Part shown: in pieces, positions 44,245 to 54,117 of the stretch
Position numbering within the stretch: position 1 is the stretch's first letter
How the letters are laid out: the number at the start of each line of letters is the position of its first letter
Origin: an uncultured Coriobacteriaceae bacterium
Lineage (GTDB): Bacteria > Actinomycetota > Coriobacteriia > Coriobacteriales > Atopobiaceae
Length of the DNA stretch: 64,000 bases
Reading direction: 5' to 3'
Assembly (NCBI GenBank): GCA_902786015.1
Contig: CADAAU010000010.1
Location: 225,332 to 289,331, forward strand
The notes under the pieces: model-generated
Seen by the model: the letters and a program-made list of their open reading frames with translations, nothing else
Database searches by the model: none
What the model was told of the DNA's origin: nothing
Program-made: the position numbers and the translations under genes

Positions 44245-46677
44245 TTAGGCGATGTAGGTAACAAGCACCCGAGTCAATACGTCGACGTCGATGGGTTTTG
44301 CTATATGCTCGTTCATCCCCGCGCTCTTGCTCTTCATCACGTCCTCGGCAAATGCATTGGCCGACATGGCGATGATGGGAATGTCTTTTGCATACGAACT
44401 ACTCATGCCCCGAATTGTTCGCGCGGCCTCGTAACCATTCATGATGGGCATCTGAATGTCCGTTATGATTATAGAGTAGTAACCGTCGGAGGAAGCGGAG
44501 AACATCTGGACCGCTTCTGCTCCATCCTTTGCCCAATCTACTTCAAGGCCGGCCATCTCCAAAAAGACCTCGGCGATTTCGGCATTGATCTCTTGGTCCT
44601 CGACTAGCAGAGCATGGTGACCGCTAAAGTCGAGGTCTTCCAGGTCTTGCAGGGGTGCCTCCGTGTCCTCGCCCGACTGATTGTCCAAAAGAGAGGAGAA
44701 GAGACTCGCGAGCTTCGTGCGGAACAGGGGTTTACTTACGAAGGATGTAGCGCCAGCCGCTCGGGCGTCGTGCTCGATTTCCGTCCAGTCGTAAGCAGAA
44801 AAGATGATAATGGGCGTGTCGTCACCCACCAGCTTTCGGATTTGGCGGGTCGTCTCCACGCCTCCCTGGTCTGGCAGTTTCCAGTCAACGAATATGGCAA
44901 AGAAATCCCTGTCCTGCTTGAGTCTCGCCCGCACGCGCTCGACTGCTGCCTTTCCGGTGAGGACCCACTCGCTGTTCATGCCCATGTCGTTGAGAATCTC
45001 GCAGGTAGATTCGCAGCAGACGGGATCGTCGTCCACGACAAGGATTCTAAGGTCTACGAATCTCTCGAAATCGACGTTCTTTATGTTTTGAAGTTTGAGG
45101 TACACACTGACGGTAAACTTGGACCCGCTTCCGTAGGTGCTCTCGACCGATATGTCACCGCCCATCAAGCGAACGATGTTTCGCGTAATGGCCATGCCAA
45201 GGCCCGTGCCTTGGATGCTTGCAGTCTGCTTGTCGTCGGCTCGCGCAAAGGGATCAAAGAGGTGCTTTTGGAACTCTTCGGTCATACCATAGCCGTTGTC
45301 CTCAAAGATGAACTGGAAGTGTCCGAAGTCATGGGCTTTGGTGGCGCTCTCTTTGACCGTGAGAGAAATCTTGCCTCCGTTGGGAGTGTACTTGATGGCG
45401 TTGCTCATGATGTTCACGAAGACTTGCTGCAACCGACGGCTATCGCCGATGACCAGCTCATGCTCCACGTTTACGATGTCCATTCGGAAGGAGTGGCCGT
45501 GCGACTGGATTTGCGAGCGAGTCATAGCCAACGTTCCGTCAAGAAGTTCTGCGAGGTTGAATTCCTCCTCTACAAGCTCCATTTTTCCGGACTCGATTTT
45601 GTTCATGTCTAGGACTTCGTTGATGAGAGAGAGGAGGTGATTGGAGGACTCCGTGATCTTTCGCAGGCAGTCCGCAACCTTTTCGCGATCGTCGAGGCTG
45701 CTCGATGCTATGGCGGTCATGCCAATGATGCCGTTCATGGGGGTGCGGATGTCGTGGCTCATGCTCGAAAGGAAGTCGCTCTTGGCCTGGCTGGAGGCGT
45801 TGGCGGCATTAATTGCCTCGCGAAGGGCTTGCTGGATCTGTTGCTCCTTGCGCACCTCGTCATCCACGTCTTTGAATCCGACTACGATGTTGGTCTCCCT
45901 TGCCTCGAGTTCGAGCTTGGCAAACTCTACGCGGTAGTATCGCGTGCCCGTCTCGAAGACACGACGGAAGGGAACCGAGTAGATGAGTTTATCCTTCGTG
46001 TTTTGCACGATGTTCTCTGGCGAGACCGCCTCAAGGAACTGCTCGCGGTCCTCCTCCAGCACGAGGTTCGAATAGAAGACAAAAGCATCGGAGTACTTGG
46101 TGATGTTTACGGCAACGTTGGCGGGCATGAGGTGAACGAGTTTCTCGTCGATGCGGTACAGCTCGAATTGCTGGGTTTCCATGTCGTTGATGAGCCAAAC
46201 CGAGTCGTAGACACGGGTGAGCGCCTCGATGACCGCAGAACGAAGCGCCTTGTCGGATTCGGCCTGTTTGTGCTTGATCGTGACGTCCGAAATGAACACG
46301 TAATAGAGTCCTTTGTAGACGTCTGATTCGACGTAATGGCCGTAATCCTCAATCCAACGGATCTCCCCGTCTCGGCGAATGATTCGGTACTCTACGAAGT
46401 CCATGTCGTAGCGGTTCTCGTCCACCTGAGTGTTGATGAGGGCGGTGATTCGATCGTAGTCATCCGGATGGACCATACCCTCAAAGGTGAAGCCTGTGAA
46501 TTCGACGAACTCTTCGATGGTCTCGCACCCAAAGATACGACATACGGCTTTGTTGGCGTAGAGGAGCTCCTCTGTCTCGTCGGCTCGGTAGATAAAGAAG
46601 CCGCCGGGCATGTGCTCACCAAACTGCTGGATGATGGCTAGACTCTGCTCATTGAGGACGAACTGCTTGCTGAACAT
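44245..46677 (-). CDS. Cytoplasmic PAS-hybrid histidine kinase with two receivers
   Basis: 810 residues from ATG 46677 (GGAGG 8 bases upstream). Two PAS-type domains (residues about 10-150: MPGGFFIYRADETEELLYAN, GMVHPDD; about 155-290: ALTRVYDSVWLINDMETQQF), HisKA (FLSSMSHDIRTPMNGIIG), HATPase (NIMSNAIKYTPNGGKISL, GTGLGMAITRN), then REC1 (VVDDDPVCCESTC, D in FVDWKLPDQGG) and REC2 (LVEDQEINAEIAEV, D in ITDIQMPIMNG). No transmembrane segment. The PAS pair is nearly the same module as the C-terminus of the GGDEF/EAL protein at 56440-59412. Output partner not identified. Confidence 0.92.
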   Translation of the reverse strand: MFSKQFVLNEQSLAIIQQFGEHMPGGFFIYRADETEELLYANKAVCRIFGCETIEEFVEFTGFTFEGMVHPDDYDRITALINTQVDENRYDMDFVEYRIIRRDGEIRWIEDYGHYVESDVYKGLYYVFISDVTIKHKQAESDKALRSAVIEALTRVYDSVWLINDMETQQFELYRIDEKLVHLMPANVAVNITKYSDAFVFYSNLVLEEDREQFLEAVSPENIVQNTKDKLIYSVPFRRVFETGTRYYRVEFAKLELEARETNIVVGFKDVDDEVRKEQQIQQALREAINAANASSQAKSDFLSSMSHDIRTPMNGIIGMTAIASSSLDDREKVADCLRKITESSNHLLSLINEVLDMNKIESGKMELVEEEFNLAELLDGTLAMTRSQIQSHGHSFRMDIVNVEHELVIGDSRRLQQVFVNIMSNAIKYTPNGGKISLTVKESATKAHDFGHFQFIFEDNGYGMTEEFQKHLFDPFARADDKQTASIQGTGLGMAITRNIVRLMGGDISVESTYGSGSKFTVSVYLKLQNIKNVDFERFVDLRILVVDDDPVCCESTCEILNDMGMNSEWVLTGKAAVERVRARLKQDRDFFAIFVDWKLPDQGGVETTRQIRKLVGDDTPIIIFSAYDWTEIEHDARAAGATSFVSKPLFRTKLASLFSSLLDNQSGEDTEAPLQDLEDLDFSGHHALLVEDQEINAEIAEVFLEMAGLEVDWAKDGAEAVQMFSASSDGYYSIIITDIQMPIMNGYEAARTIRGMSSSYAKDIPIIAMSANAFAEDVMKSKSAGMNEHIAKPIDVDVLTRVLVTYIA

Positions 46678-46852
46678 AGGGTGTGCCTCCAGTGTATGCA
46701 TCCGCGCCGTTACTACATACACTTGGAATAATAGCAAAAGTACGGTCCTCTTGAAGAGCCACTTCAGGCATTGGAGCGACCCATGACCTGTGCTCGGTTA
46801 CTGTTCAGGCCCGTCACAACGCAGGTGGCAGCCGCGGCAAACGGCCGGACGT

Positions 46853-46945
46853 GGAACGGGACTCCCGGGGAACTTGTTCCGCGGCGCGGGCCCGTCGCGG
46901 GCTCGGCCACGACGCGCGGAACTAGCTCCCCGGGAGCCCCGTTCC
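46853..46945. repeat. Dispersed palindromic repeat, family III, copy b
   Basis: 93 bp from GGAACGGGACTCCCGGGGAA to CTCCCCGGGAGCCCCGTTCC, followed by the conserved flank CTCACCGCCTGATCGGACAG as in copy a. Nothing else is seen in 46678-47067 apart from promoter sequence. Confidence 0.85.
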
Positions 46946-47067
46946 ACTCACCGCCTGATCGGACAGCCCGCCATCGGGTGTGAACAGCAACTGCGCTCGG
47001 CTTTCGAAGAAAGATAGCCTCGTCGTTCGCTATCATAGAACCATCGTTTGGACTGGAAGGAGCGACC

Positions 47068-47550
47068 ATGATGCAGGGCAGCCCTGAAGCGCGCCGCGCA
47101 ATGCCGGCTTGGCCCATCGTTATGCTTGGCGTGGGCGTGTTTTTGTGCGTGGTGGGTGTGATGTTCGTTATGTTTGCCCCAAAGACCGACCATCTCACTG
47201 CAGAAGCGGAGGGAATCGTCTCGAGGGTCGAGCTGGAGGTCAACCAGAGCAAAAAGAGGAAATCGCGTACGTATCTTACCTACGTACGATTTGAAGATGG
47301 CGATCACCGGGAGTTCGAAGCCCGCTCTGTCGTCAATGGTGGTACCAAGCGCCATAGCGAGGGAGACGTCGTGACCGTGCAGTACGACCCTCTTGACCCT
47401 GCCGCTGGATGCCTCATCGTGGGCGACGAGGACCGCTTGGTTATGTTCAAGGCCTTGAAGTACCTTTGTCAGTTCGGTGGCCCTGCAGTCGCCCTCATAG
47501 GTGGTGCCGCTACACTCTTTTTTGTCCTGCGTCGACGCCGTGCGAGCTAG
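47068..47550 (+). CDS. DUF3592 membrane protein
   Basis: 160 residues; GGAAGGAG 6 bases upstream of ATG 47068. Two transmembrane helices (about 15-36, WPIVMLGVGVFLCVVGVMFV; about 132-153) flank an extracellular β-rich DUF3592 domain (EGIVSRVELEVNQSKKRKSR, YVRFEDGDHREFEA, SEGDVVTVQYDPLDP). Function unknown; proteins of this type occur across Gram-positive bacteria. It converges on the nucleotidyltransferase gene with a 41-bp overlap of the 3' ends. Confidence 0.85.
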   Translation: MMQGSPEARRAMPAWPIVMLGVGVFLCVVGVMFVMFAPKTDHLTAEAEGIVSRVELEVNQSKKRKSRTYLTYVRFEDGDHREFEARSVVNGGTKRHSEGDVVTVQYDPLDPAAGCLIVGDEDRLVMFKALKYLCQFGGPAVALIGGAATLFFVLRRRRAS

Positions 47551-48328
47551 GGTACAGCGATAAAAGCATGTCCGTATGCTCCACGAGTTCCAGGAACACC
47601 TGATTCAGGTCGCGCCATGGGAGTTTGTCGGTGGACTCGATGTGACTCGCCGCATCTTTGAGGTTGTTGAGTTCGACGCTGATCCACGAGTCGAGCTCGG
47701 GCACGTGATCTTGACCGCCGGACTCTTCGCCGGACCTCTTTATGTCGACCATGGTCTGGATTGCCGGACGTAGCTCTACTGCGAGCCCGTAGTCGCAGAG
47801 TTCGTCGAACGAAAGGGGAGGGCAGGTCATTTGCTCCACAACCCATTTGCATGCTAGGAGTGCCCTTATCGTATGGAGGTATCTCTTGAGTCCTGGCTGA
47901 TTGCTTGCCTGCAGATGTCTATTATTCCCCGATGCCATTCCAAGGTAATGAAGTGCCAGAGACTTGGGGGAGACGCATCTTCTCGCGAGCGAACGTACCG
48001 CTCCAAAGGCCTCGTCTTCTGCATACACGACGCCTGAGCCAAGCCATTCGAAGACAGACGGGTTTGAGTTGCGCAAAAGGCGAAGGAACTTGCTCAAATC
48101 CCACCCGACGATGTCGAGGTCGTCATCAAGGCGCCAGTCGATGGTGTCACGCACGGCTTCGAGCCGGAGGTAGTCATCCTTACGGCGTACATAAACAAAC
48201 CGAACGTCATAGTCGCTGCCTTGATTCGCAAGACCCCAACTTCTACTTCCGCACTCCGCCGCATACAGAATCTTGACGTCGTGTTTTTGCTCGCAAGCTG
48301 CGAGCTCTGCCAATATGGCGTCCTTCAT
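47510..48328 (-). CDS. RlaP/YcgL-type predicted nucleotidyltransferase
   Basis: 272 residues from ATG 48328 (GGAGGT 9 bases upstream). Nucleotidyltransferase fold: ILYAAECGSRSWGLANQGSD followed by YDVRFVYV, i.e. GS...DxD metal-binding motif. The family (PF10127) includes uncharacterised cytosolic enzymes sometimes linked to RNA or tRNA processing. Family members begin at this MKDAIL-type position; longer frames up to 48571 run through a family II repeat and are unlikely to be translated. The 3' end overlaps the convergent DUF3592 gene by 41 bp. Confidence 0.88.
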   Translation of the reverse strand: MKDAILAELAACEQKHDVKILYAAECGSRSWGLANQGSDYDVRFVYVRRKDDYLRLEAVRDTIDWRLDDDLDIVGWDLSKFLRLLRNSNPSVFEWLGSGVVYAEDEAFGAVRSLARRCVSPKSLALHYLGMASGNNRHLQASNQPGLKRYLHTIRALLACKWVVEQMTCPPLSFDELCDYGLAVELRPAIQTMVDIKRSGEESGGQDHVPELDSWISVELNNLKDAASHIESTDKLPWRDLNQVFLELVEHTDMLLSLYPSSHGVDAGQKRV

Positions 48329-48494
48329 GGCAACCTTACCTCCATACATCCCCGTCAGGGCTGTGGCGAGCGACACGTTTGTGGGCTTCTCTTCTGCCTT
48401 GCATTTGTTCCCATCCATATTACCCAAGAGCAAAGTCAATTTGCCACGGATGGCCTGAAGGGGTGCCTGTCCCCAAAGAGGTGTCGTTATTGTT

Positions 48495-48567
48495 GGCAAG
48501 CGATGGGGATACTCTCCTTTGCCTTGCTCGTGCGACCAAGCAAAGGAGAGTATCCCCATCGCTTGCC
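48495..48567. repeat. Dispersed palindromic repeat, family II, copy b
   Basis: GGCAAGCGATGGGGATACTC then TCCTTTGCCT, a short loop, and the complement CAAAGGAGAGTATCCCCATC then GCTTGCC: arms of about 27 bp. Could also end transcripts, but lacks a T-run. Confidence 0.9.
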
Positions 48568-48607
48568 TCACGAGGCGTCAAATCTGCGAGGCGCCATGGA
48601 ACGTGGT

Positions 48608-48734
48608 CGGTGCAGTTTCCCAACAGAGCGGGGGCGGGGTTATGTTCCTGTGCGAGTTCCGCAGGCGAAGTCGAGGACTGTCTGAGCACAGGGGCATAAC
48701 CCCGCCCCCGCCCCGGCGAGGGCTGTCTGAGCAC
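48608..48734. repeat. Dispersed palindromic repeat, family I, copy b
   Basis: 127 bp matching 13041-13167: AGCGGGGGCGGGGTTATG, the shared GAGTTCCGCAGGCGAAG, and CATAACCCCGCCCCCGC. It lies 41 bp from a family II copy. Confidence 0.85.
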
Positions 48735-48838
48735 GGCGCTTGTCCATGGGGCCGGAAGAATTGGTACTTCGTTGGGGACGGGAAGGGATGCGGGTTGTGG
48801 AGGGCCTTTCGCCGATGCGATGTGTAAAACTCAAAGAT

Positions 48839-50352
<1,514 letters not shown>

Positions 50353-50432
50353 CAAAACTGGTCGTCATGAAGTCTCGGGTCTGGCCTTTCCTTAAAATCA
50401 GAGACGGCCAGAGTTCCTTGAATTAGCCGTTG

Positions 50433-50589
50433 AGTGTACCCAAATTGCAAGAGGAGCTACAAAACCCCAGATGGGGATTTGGCCGAATGCAATTTGGGTA
50501 CACTGTCTATTTTATACAGTGTACCCAAATTGCATCTTACAGAAAGCTTATCTGGGGCAATGTACCTCGCCATACATTTTGGGTACACT
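50433..50589. repeat. Two tandem 72-bp inverted-repeat units with conserved 17-bp arms
   Basis: Unit 1: AGTGTACCCAAATTGCA (50433-50449), 38-nt interior, TGCAATTTGGGTACACT (50488-50504). After 13 bp comes unit 2: the same arm (50518-50534), a different 38-nt interior, then TACATTTTGGGTACACT (50573-50589, 15/17). Arms and spacing are conserved while interiors differ. It occupies the gap between the GH1 and acetyltransferase genes; nothing else recognisable lies in 50353-50818, though the frame before the acetyltransferase ATG stays open. Confidence 0.85.
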
Positions 50590-50818
50590 CAGATTTGACA
50601 GGACTCAGATAATTTTCAGGTTTACACTGCCGACACCCAGTCCGGCGTCTTCGGTTGACGCTTTTGTGTCTAAATATGCATACGACGAACTTGTTGCGGC
50701 CATTCGAAGGCCTTTGGTCCCGCATGGAGACGAGTTCCTCTCCGCTAAGAGACATCTTGACAAACGACGTGCGGTTCTTTACACCATTTGGTATCGGCTC
50801 GAGAGAGGAAACTCCAAT

Positions 50819-51505
50819 ATGGTGCAACTGAGGTCGGCCAAATCCATCCGCATGGAGTCTCAGGAACAGCGCATGCGCAGGTTTTTGGCATACGTGCAGC
50901 AACGACTGCGCGAGGGGATGGATGCCAAAGACGATACCGCGCACGAACCGACACTGGGAGCAACAGAATCCAAGCTCTTTGACGAGGTCCCTCGTCTTGA
51001 GGGCGAGCGAATCATCCTGAGCAAAATTGTTGAAGCCGATGCGGAGTGTTTGCAGGAGCTAGTGGATGACGACGTTGTGTACAAGTTCCTTCCGACATAC
51101 CTCTACGAAAAGCAGCGTGCCGACGTCAAAGAGACAATTCGCCTATTGTACGGACCGCTCTTCGAGTCGAAAGAATCCCTCTTTTTGGGCATACACCTTA
51201 AAGACGGGGGAGAGATGGCCGGAATCTTGGAGTTTTACGGCCTTCGAGACCATCTACACAAGGTAAGTCTGGGGTATAGGCTGCTCAAACGCTTTTGGGG
51301 GCGTGGTCTTGCAACCGAAGCGGTAAAACTGGCAACCGATTATTTGTATGAGCAGACCGACATAGAGATCATTACGGCATCCACTATGATCGAGAACGTC
51401 GCATCGGCGCATGTGCTCCAAAAGAGCGGCTTTTTGCATACGACGCAGGCGGAAGAGGATTGGGGTTTCCCAGAGTCCACGCTCGTAGACAAGTGGTTCT
51501 ACTAA
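50819..51505 (+). CDS. GNAT-family N-acetyltransferase (RimJ/RimL-like)
   Basis: 228 residues from ATG 50819 (AGAGAGGAA 10 bases upstream). An N-terminal helical stretch (about 1-50, SQEQRMRRFLAYVQQRLREG) is followed by a GNAT domain: PRLEGERIILSKIVEADAEC, GYRLLKRFWGRGLATEAVKL (acetyl-CoA loop RxxGxA) and ASTMIENVASAHVLQKSGF. RimJ/RimL-type enzymes acetylate N-terminal or small amines; the substrate is unknown. The same frame is open upstream to 50471 through the 72-bp repeats, with protein-like sequence at about 50650-50818 (YAYDELVAAIRRPLVPHGDE), so an upstream start or a fused remnant is possible. Confidence 0.82.
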   Translation: MVQLRSAKSIRMESQEQRMRRFLAYVQQRLREGMDAKDDTAHEPTLGATESKLFDEVPRLEGERIILSKIVEADAECLQELVDDDVVYKFLPTYLYEKQRADVKETIRLLYGPLFESKESLFLGIHLKDGGEMAGILEFYGLRDHLHKVSLGYRLLKRFWGRGLATEAVKLATDYLYEQTDIEIITASTMIENVASAHVLQKSGFLHTTQAEEDWGFPESTLVDKWFY

Positions 51506-51677
51506 GCACCCGGCTTCTCGCGTCGCATTGCCGATTCCGCACGTCACCGAGTGGTCAGGCGATGCAGGCTTGCTCAAAAGTCACCATCTGGTTAGCAAAG
51601 TGCCATTTGCGTCGAATTTTCGCGCCATTTGCCTATGATGCACATCGTTGGTAAATGCCATCGACTTTGGAGTGCGC

Positions 51678-52721
51678 ATGACACAAAAGAAATCGTTCTT
51701 GGAGCGCAAAGACGTCCACATTAGCTTTCAGCGCTACGCTATCGACGCCTTTGGCGCCATGGCGCAAGGTCTGTTTGCGTCGCTGCTCATCGGTACAATA
51801 TTTGGAACGTTGGGAGACCTTACGGGTCTCGAGGTTCTCGGACAAATCGGCGGTTTTGCCAAGGCGGTGGCAGGGCCTGCTATGGCAGTTGCCATCGGAT
51901 CGGCTCTTGGAGCACCACCGCTCGTACTGTATTCGCTGGCAGCCGTAGGATTCGCGGCAAACGATGCCGGTGGCGCAGGCGGGCCGCTGGCCGTATATGT
52001 GGTTGCCATCGTGGCGGCTGAGCTCGGCAAGCTAGTATCGAAGGAGACGAAGGTCGACATACTGGTGACACCCGGCGTGACGGTTGGGATCGGCTGCGCC
52101 TTGGCTTTGCTCGTCGGTCCTTGGGTGGGTGCAGCTGCCTCTTGGCTCGGCGGTGTCATCATGTGGGCTACCGATCTGCAGCCCTTCCTCATGGGCATCG
52201 TCGTATCGGTGCTGGTGGGAGCGGCGCTCACGCTTCCCATCTCAAGCGCGGCCATATGTGCCGCGCTCGGACTTACCGGCTTGGCCGGTGGCGCCGCTCT
52301 TGCGGGCTGCTGCGCCCAGATGGTGGGCTATGCTGCGGCGAGTTTCTCTGACAACGGCTGGGCAGGCGTAGTCTCTCAGGGCTTGGGAACATCCATGCTT
52401 CAAGTACCCAACATCTTCAAGAAGCCCATTACATGGGTTCCTGCCCTTGTTGCGAGTGCCGTCACGGGGCCTGTTGCGACGGTGGTATTTGGCCTGCAGC
52501 AGAACGGTGCAGCCATCGCTAGCGGTATGGGCACGTGCGGACTCGTCGGCCCAATTGGGCTTTACTCGGGCTGGATTGCCGATGGCATAGCGCCGGGAGT
52601 GCACGAATGGCTGGGGATGGCTTTGGTGTGCCTGGTGATTCCCGCCGTTGTCGCATGGGCAACGTCCATGGCACTGCGTCATGCAGGTCTCATCGAAGAA
52701 GGAGACATGAAGGTAGAGTAG
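51678..52721 (+). CDS. PTS EIIC-like membrane protein of the PfoR/PTS_EIIC_2 type
   Basis: 347 residues from ATG 51678 (TTGGAG upstream). About nine hydrophobic helices: FQRYAIDAFGAMAQGLFASL, VAGPAMAVAIGSALGAPPLV, GGAGGPLAVYVVAIVAAELG, TPGVTVGIGCALALLVGPWV. This matches the PTS_EIIC_2 family, which includes PfoR-type regulators and uncharacterised transporters. No IIA/IIB domain is attached or nearby, so a sugar PTS role is not supported; transport of another small substrate or a regulatory role is as likely. Single gene with its own terminator. Confidence 0.85.
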   Translation: MTQKKSFLERKDVHISFQRYAIDAFGAMAQGLFASLLIGTIFGTLGDLTGLEVLGQIGGFAKAVAGPAMAVAIGSALGAPPLVLYSLAAVGFAANDAGGAGGPLAVYVVAIVAAELGKLVSKETKVDILVTPGVTVGIGCALALLVGPWVGAAASWLGGVIMWATDLQPFLMGIVVSVLVGAALTLPISSAAICAALGLTGLAGGAALAGCCAQMVGYAAASFSDNGWAGVVSQGLGTSMLQVPNIFKKPITWVPALVASAVTGPVATVVFGLQQNGAAIASGMGTCGLVGPIGLYSGWIADGIAPGVHEWLGMALVCLVIPAVVAWATSMALRHAGLIEEGDMKVE

Positions 52722-52747
52722 ACGGTTCAAAGAATCGTGTGGTGTGC

Positions 52748-52785
52748 GGTGCGCGTGGGGAGTGTCTCCCACGCGCACCTCATTT
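52748..52785 (+). terminator. Terminator of the PTS_EIIC_2 gene
   Basis: GGTGCGCGTGGG (52748-52759) pairs perfectly with CCCACGCGCACC (52768-52779), followed by TCATTTTC. It lies between convergent genes. Confidence 0.8.
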
Positions 52786-52833
52786 TCATAGGCTTGCTGT
52801 ACACAGGTCAGAATTAGCGGTAACGACGTCAGT

Positions 52834-53619
52834 CTATGACCCACCGCCATATGGGTAGTCCTCTGTGGTGACGTATACTGCGACCTGATGGTCGGGCATC
52901 ACGAACTCATACTCCAGTCCGCGTACTTGAGTGACGTCAGCCCCTGGCACGGTTACGACGGTATCCACATCAAGAACTTCGTTTGTGCGAATGCGAACGG
53001 TGTCTCCGGCATTTGCGGATGTCGGGCACTCGTTTACGAGGTCTTTGTCTGCTATTACCACGATTGCGTGCTGGCTGCTCCCACGTTCAGAGACTCCTTG
53101 CAGCTCACGGACGCGCGACCAGAGCACATCGTCCCCCTCAACAAAGTAGTTCTGATCCTTTGTGACGAGGTTTCCCTCGCCCTCAAAATTGAACCCGACC
53201 TTGGTGCCGTCCTGCAAAGTGAAAGAGACGGAATGGTAGCTGTCCGTCACTCCTAGGTTGCTAGGTCCCAGTACGCGAATCTGACTCACGAGGCCAACAA
53301 GTTCGGCGATGGTCGCCTCGTCACCCACGGTGACGCTTGGCAGGCTTCCCATCTGGTCGTATAGAACGGTGCAGCTTGTGGGCACTTTGCCATTGTCCAA
53401 ATCCCTGAGTAGCTGCTTCGTACCGTCGTTCTGGAAGAAGCGCAGGATTGAGTCCTTATCCAAGTGCGTGGGCAAGATGACCTTTTCGTCCGTGTTGGTG
53501 GGCGCGTCCGTCGTCGTGGGCGCCTGAGTGTCTTTAGGTGCCGGATTTCCGCAGCCAGCCATGACTCCTGTGGCTATTGCAAGTGCGCATAGCGTGGTCG
53601 ACCATGGGGCATGTCTCAT
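52834..53619 (-). CDS. Lipoprotein of unknown function
   Basis: 261 residues from ATG 53619 (GGAGAGGAG upstream). Signal peptide with lipobox VMAGC, then a Thr/Pro/Asp-rich linker (about 27-45). The mature part has a β-rich domain (TVLYDQMGSLPSVTVGDEAT, YHSVSFTLQDGTKVGFNFEG) followed by a C-terminal segment resembling bacterial Ig-like or fibronectin-like strands (GDTVRIRTNEVLDVDTVVTV, FVMPDHQVAVYVTTEDYPYG). The last motif (FxMPDxxVxV) is typical of InlB-B/Flg_new-type repeats. Anchored outside the membrane; role not known. Confidence 0.8.
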   Translation of the reverse strand: MRHAPWSTTLCALAIATGVMAGCGNPAPKDTQAPTTTDAPTNTDEKVILPTHLDKDSILRFFQNDGTKQLLRDLDNGKVPTSCTVLYDQMGSLPSVTVGDEATIAELVGLVSQIRVLGPSNLGVTDSYHSVSFTLQDGTKVGFNFEGEGNLVTKDQNYFVEGDDVLWSRVRELQGVSERGSSQHAIVVIADKDLVNECPTSANAGDTVRIRTNEVLDVDTVVTVPGADVTQVRGLEYEFVMPDHQVAVYVTTEDYPYGGGS

Positions 53620-53735
53620 GGGCGCTCCTCTCCTGAGGGTTGCAGTGCAACTCACTGCTAGTATAGCCCATACAGAATAACGACGAAATTCTGTAGTGGT
53701 GTACCCATCGGGGAGTATCCCCGCTAGTTACGAGT

Positions 53736-53827
53736 GGAACGGAGCTCCCGGGGAGTTAGTGCCGCGCTTCGGGGTAGGCTCGCCACGTGCTCGTGCCGCG
53801 GAACAAACTCCCCGGGAGCTCCGTTCC
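53736..53827. repeat. Dispersed palindromic repeat, family III, copy c
   Basis: 92 bp from GGAACGGAGCTCCCGGGGAG to CTCCCCGGGAGCTCCGTTCC. It is immediately preceded (53709-53722) by GGGGAGTATCCCC, the core of family II. 53828-54028 holds no gene. Confidence 0.85.
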
Positions 53828-54028
53828 ATGGCCCGTCTGCCGTGGTCACCATCTGTCTTGTGACAAGGCACGAACGAGTGATTTCCGTTAGATGCGCCGA
53901 GGGTTGTGGAGGGGATGTGTATCGGCATGTAGACCGGGACGCGCCCGTGCGAAGTCCGTACAAAGAGGTAGATGACGAAGCCAACGTCATCTCCTTCCTT
54001 TCCTAGTGCGTGGGGCCAGACGCGCACT

Positions 54029-54078
54029 GACAGCAAATAAAACAGGCCGTTGGACCCCCTTCCTGCCAACGGCCTGTT
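54029..54078 (-). terminator. Terminator of the VanY-type peptidase gene
   Basis: On the minus strand a perfect 13-bp stem AACAGGCCGTTGG/CCAACGGCCTGTT (54041-54053 with 54066-54078) is followed by TTTTATTTG. Confidence 0.88.
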
Positions 54079-54117
54079 CTGCTGTATCCAAACAATGGGA
54101 CGAGATCAATTCCTTCT

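Noticed and set aside
48329..48571. N-terminal extension of the nucleotidyltransferase
   Set aside because: It crosses a family II repeat; ATG 48328 has a good ribosome site and matches the family's usual start.
50433..50589. CRISPR-like array
   Set aside because: Arms are inverted, not direct repeats, only two units exist and no cas genes are nearby.
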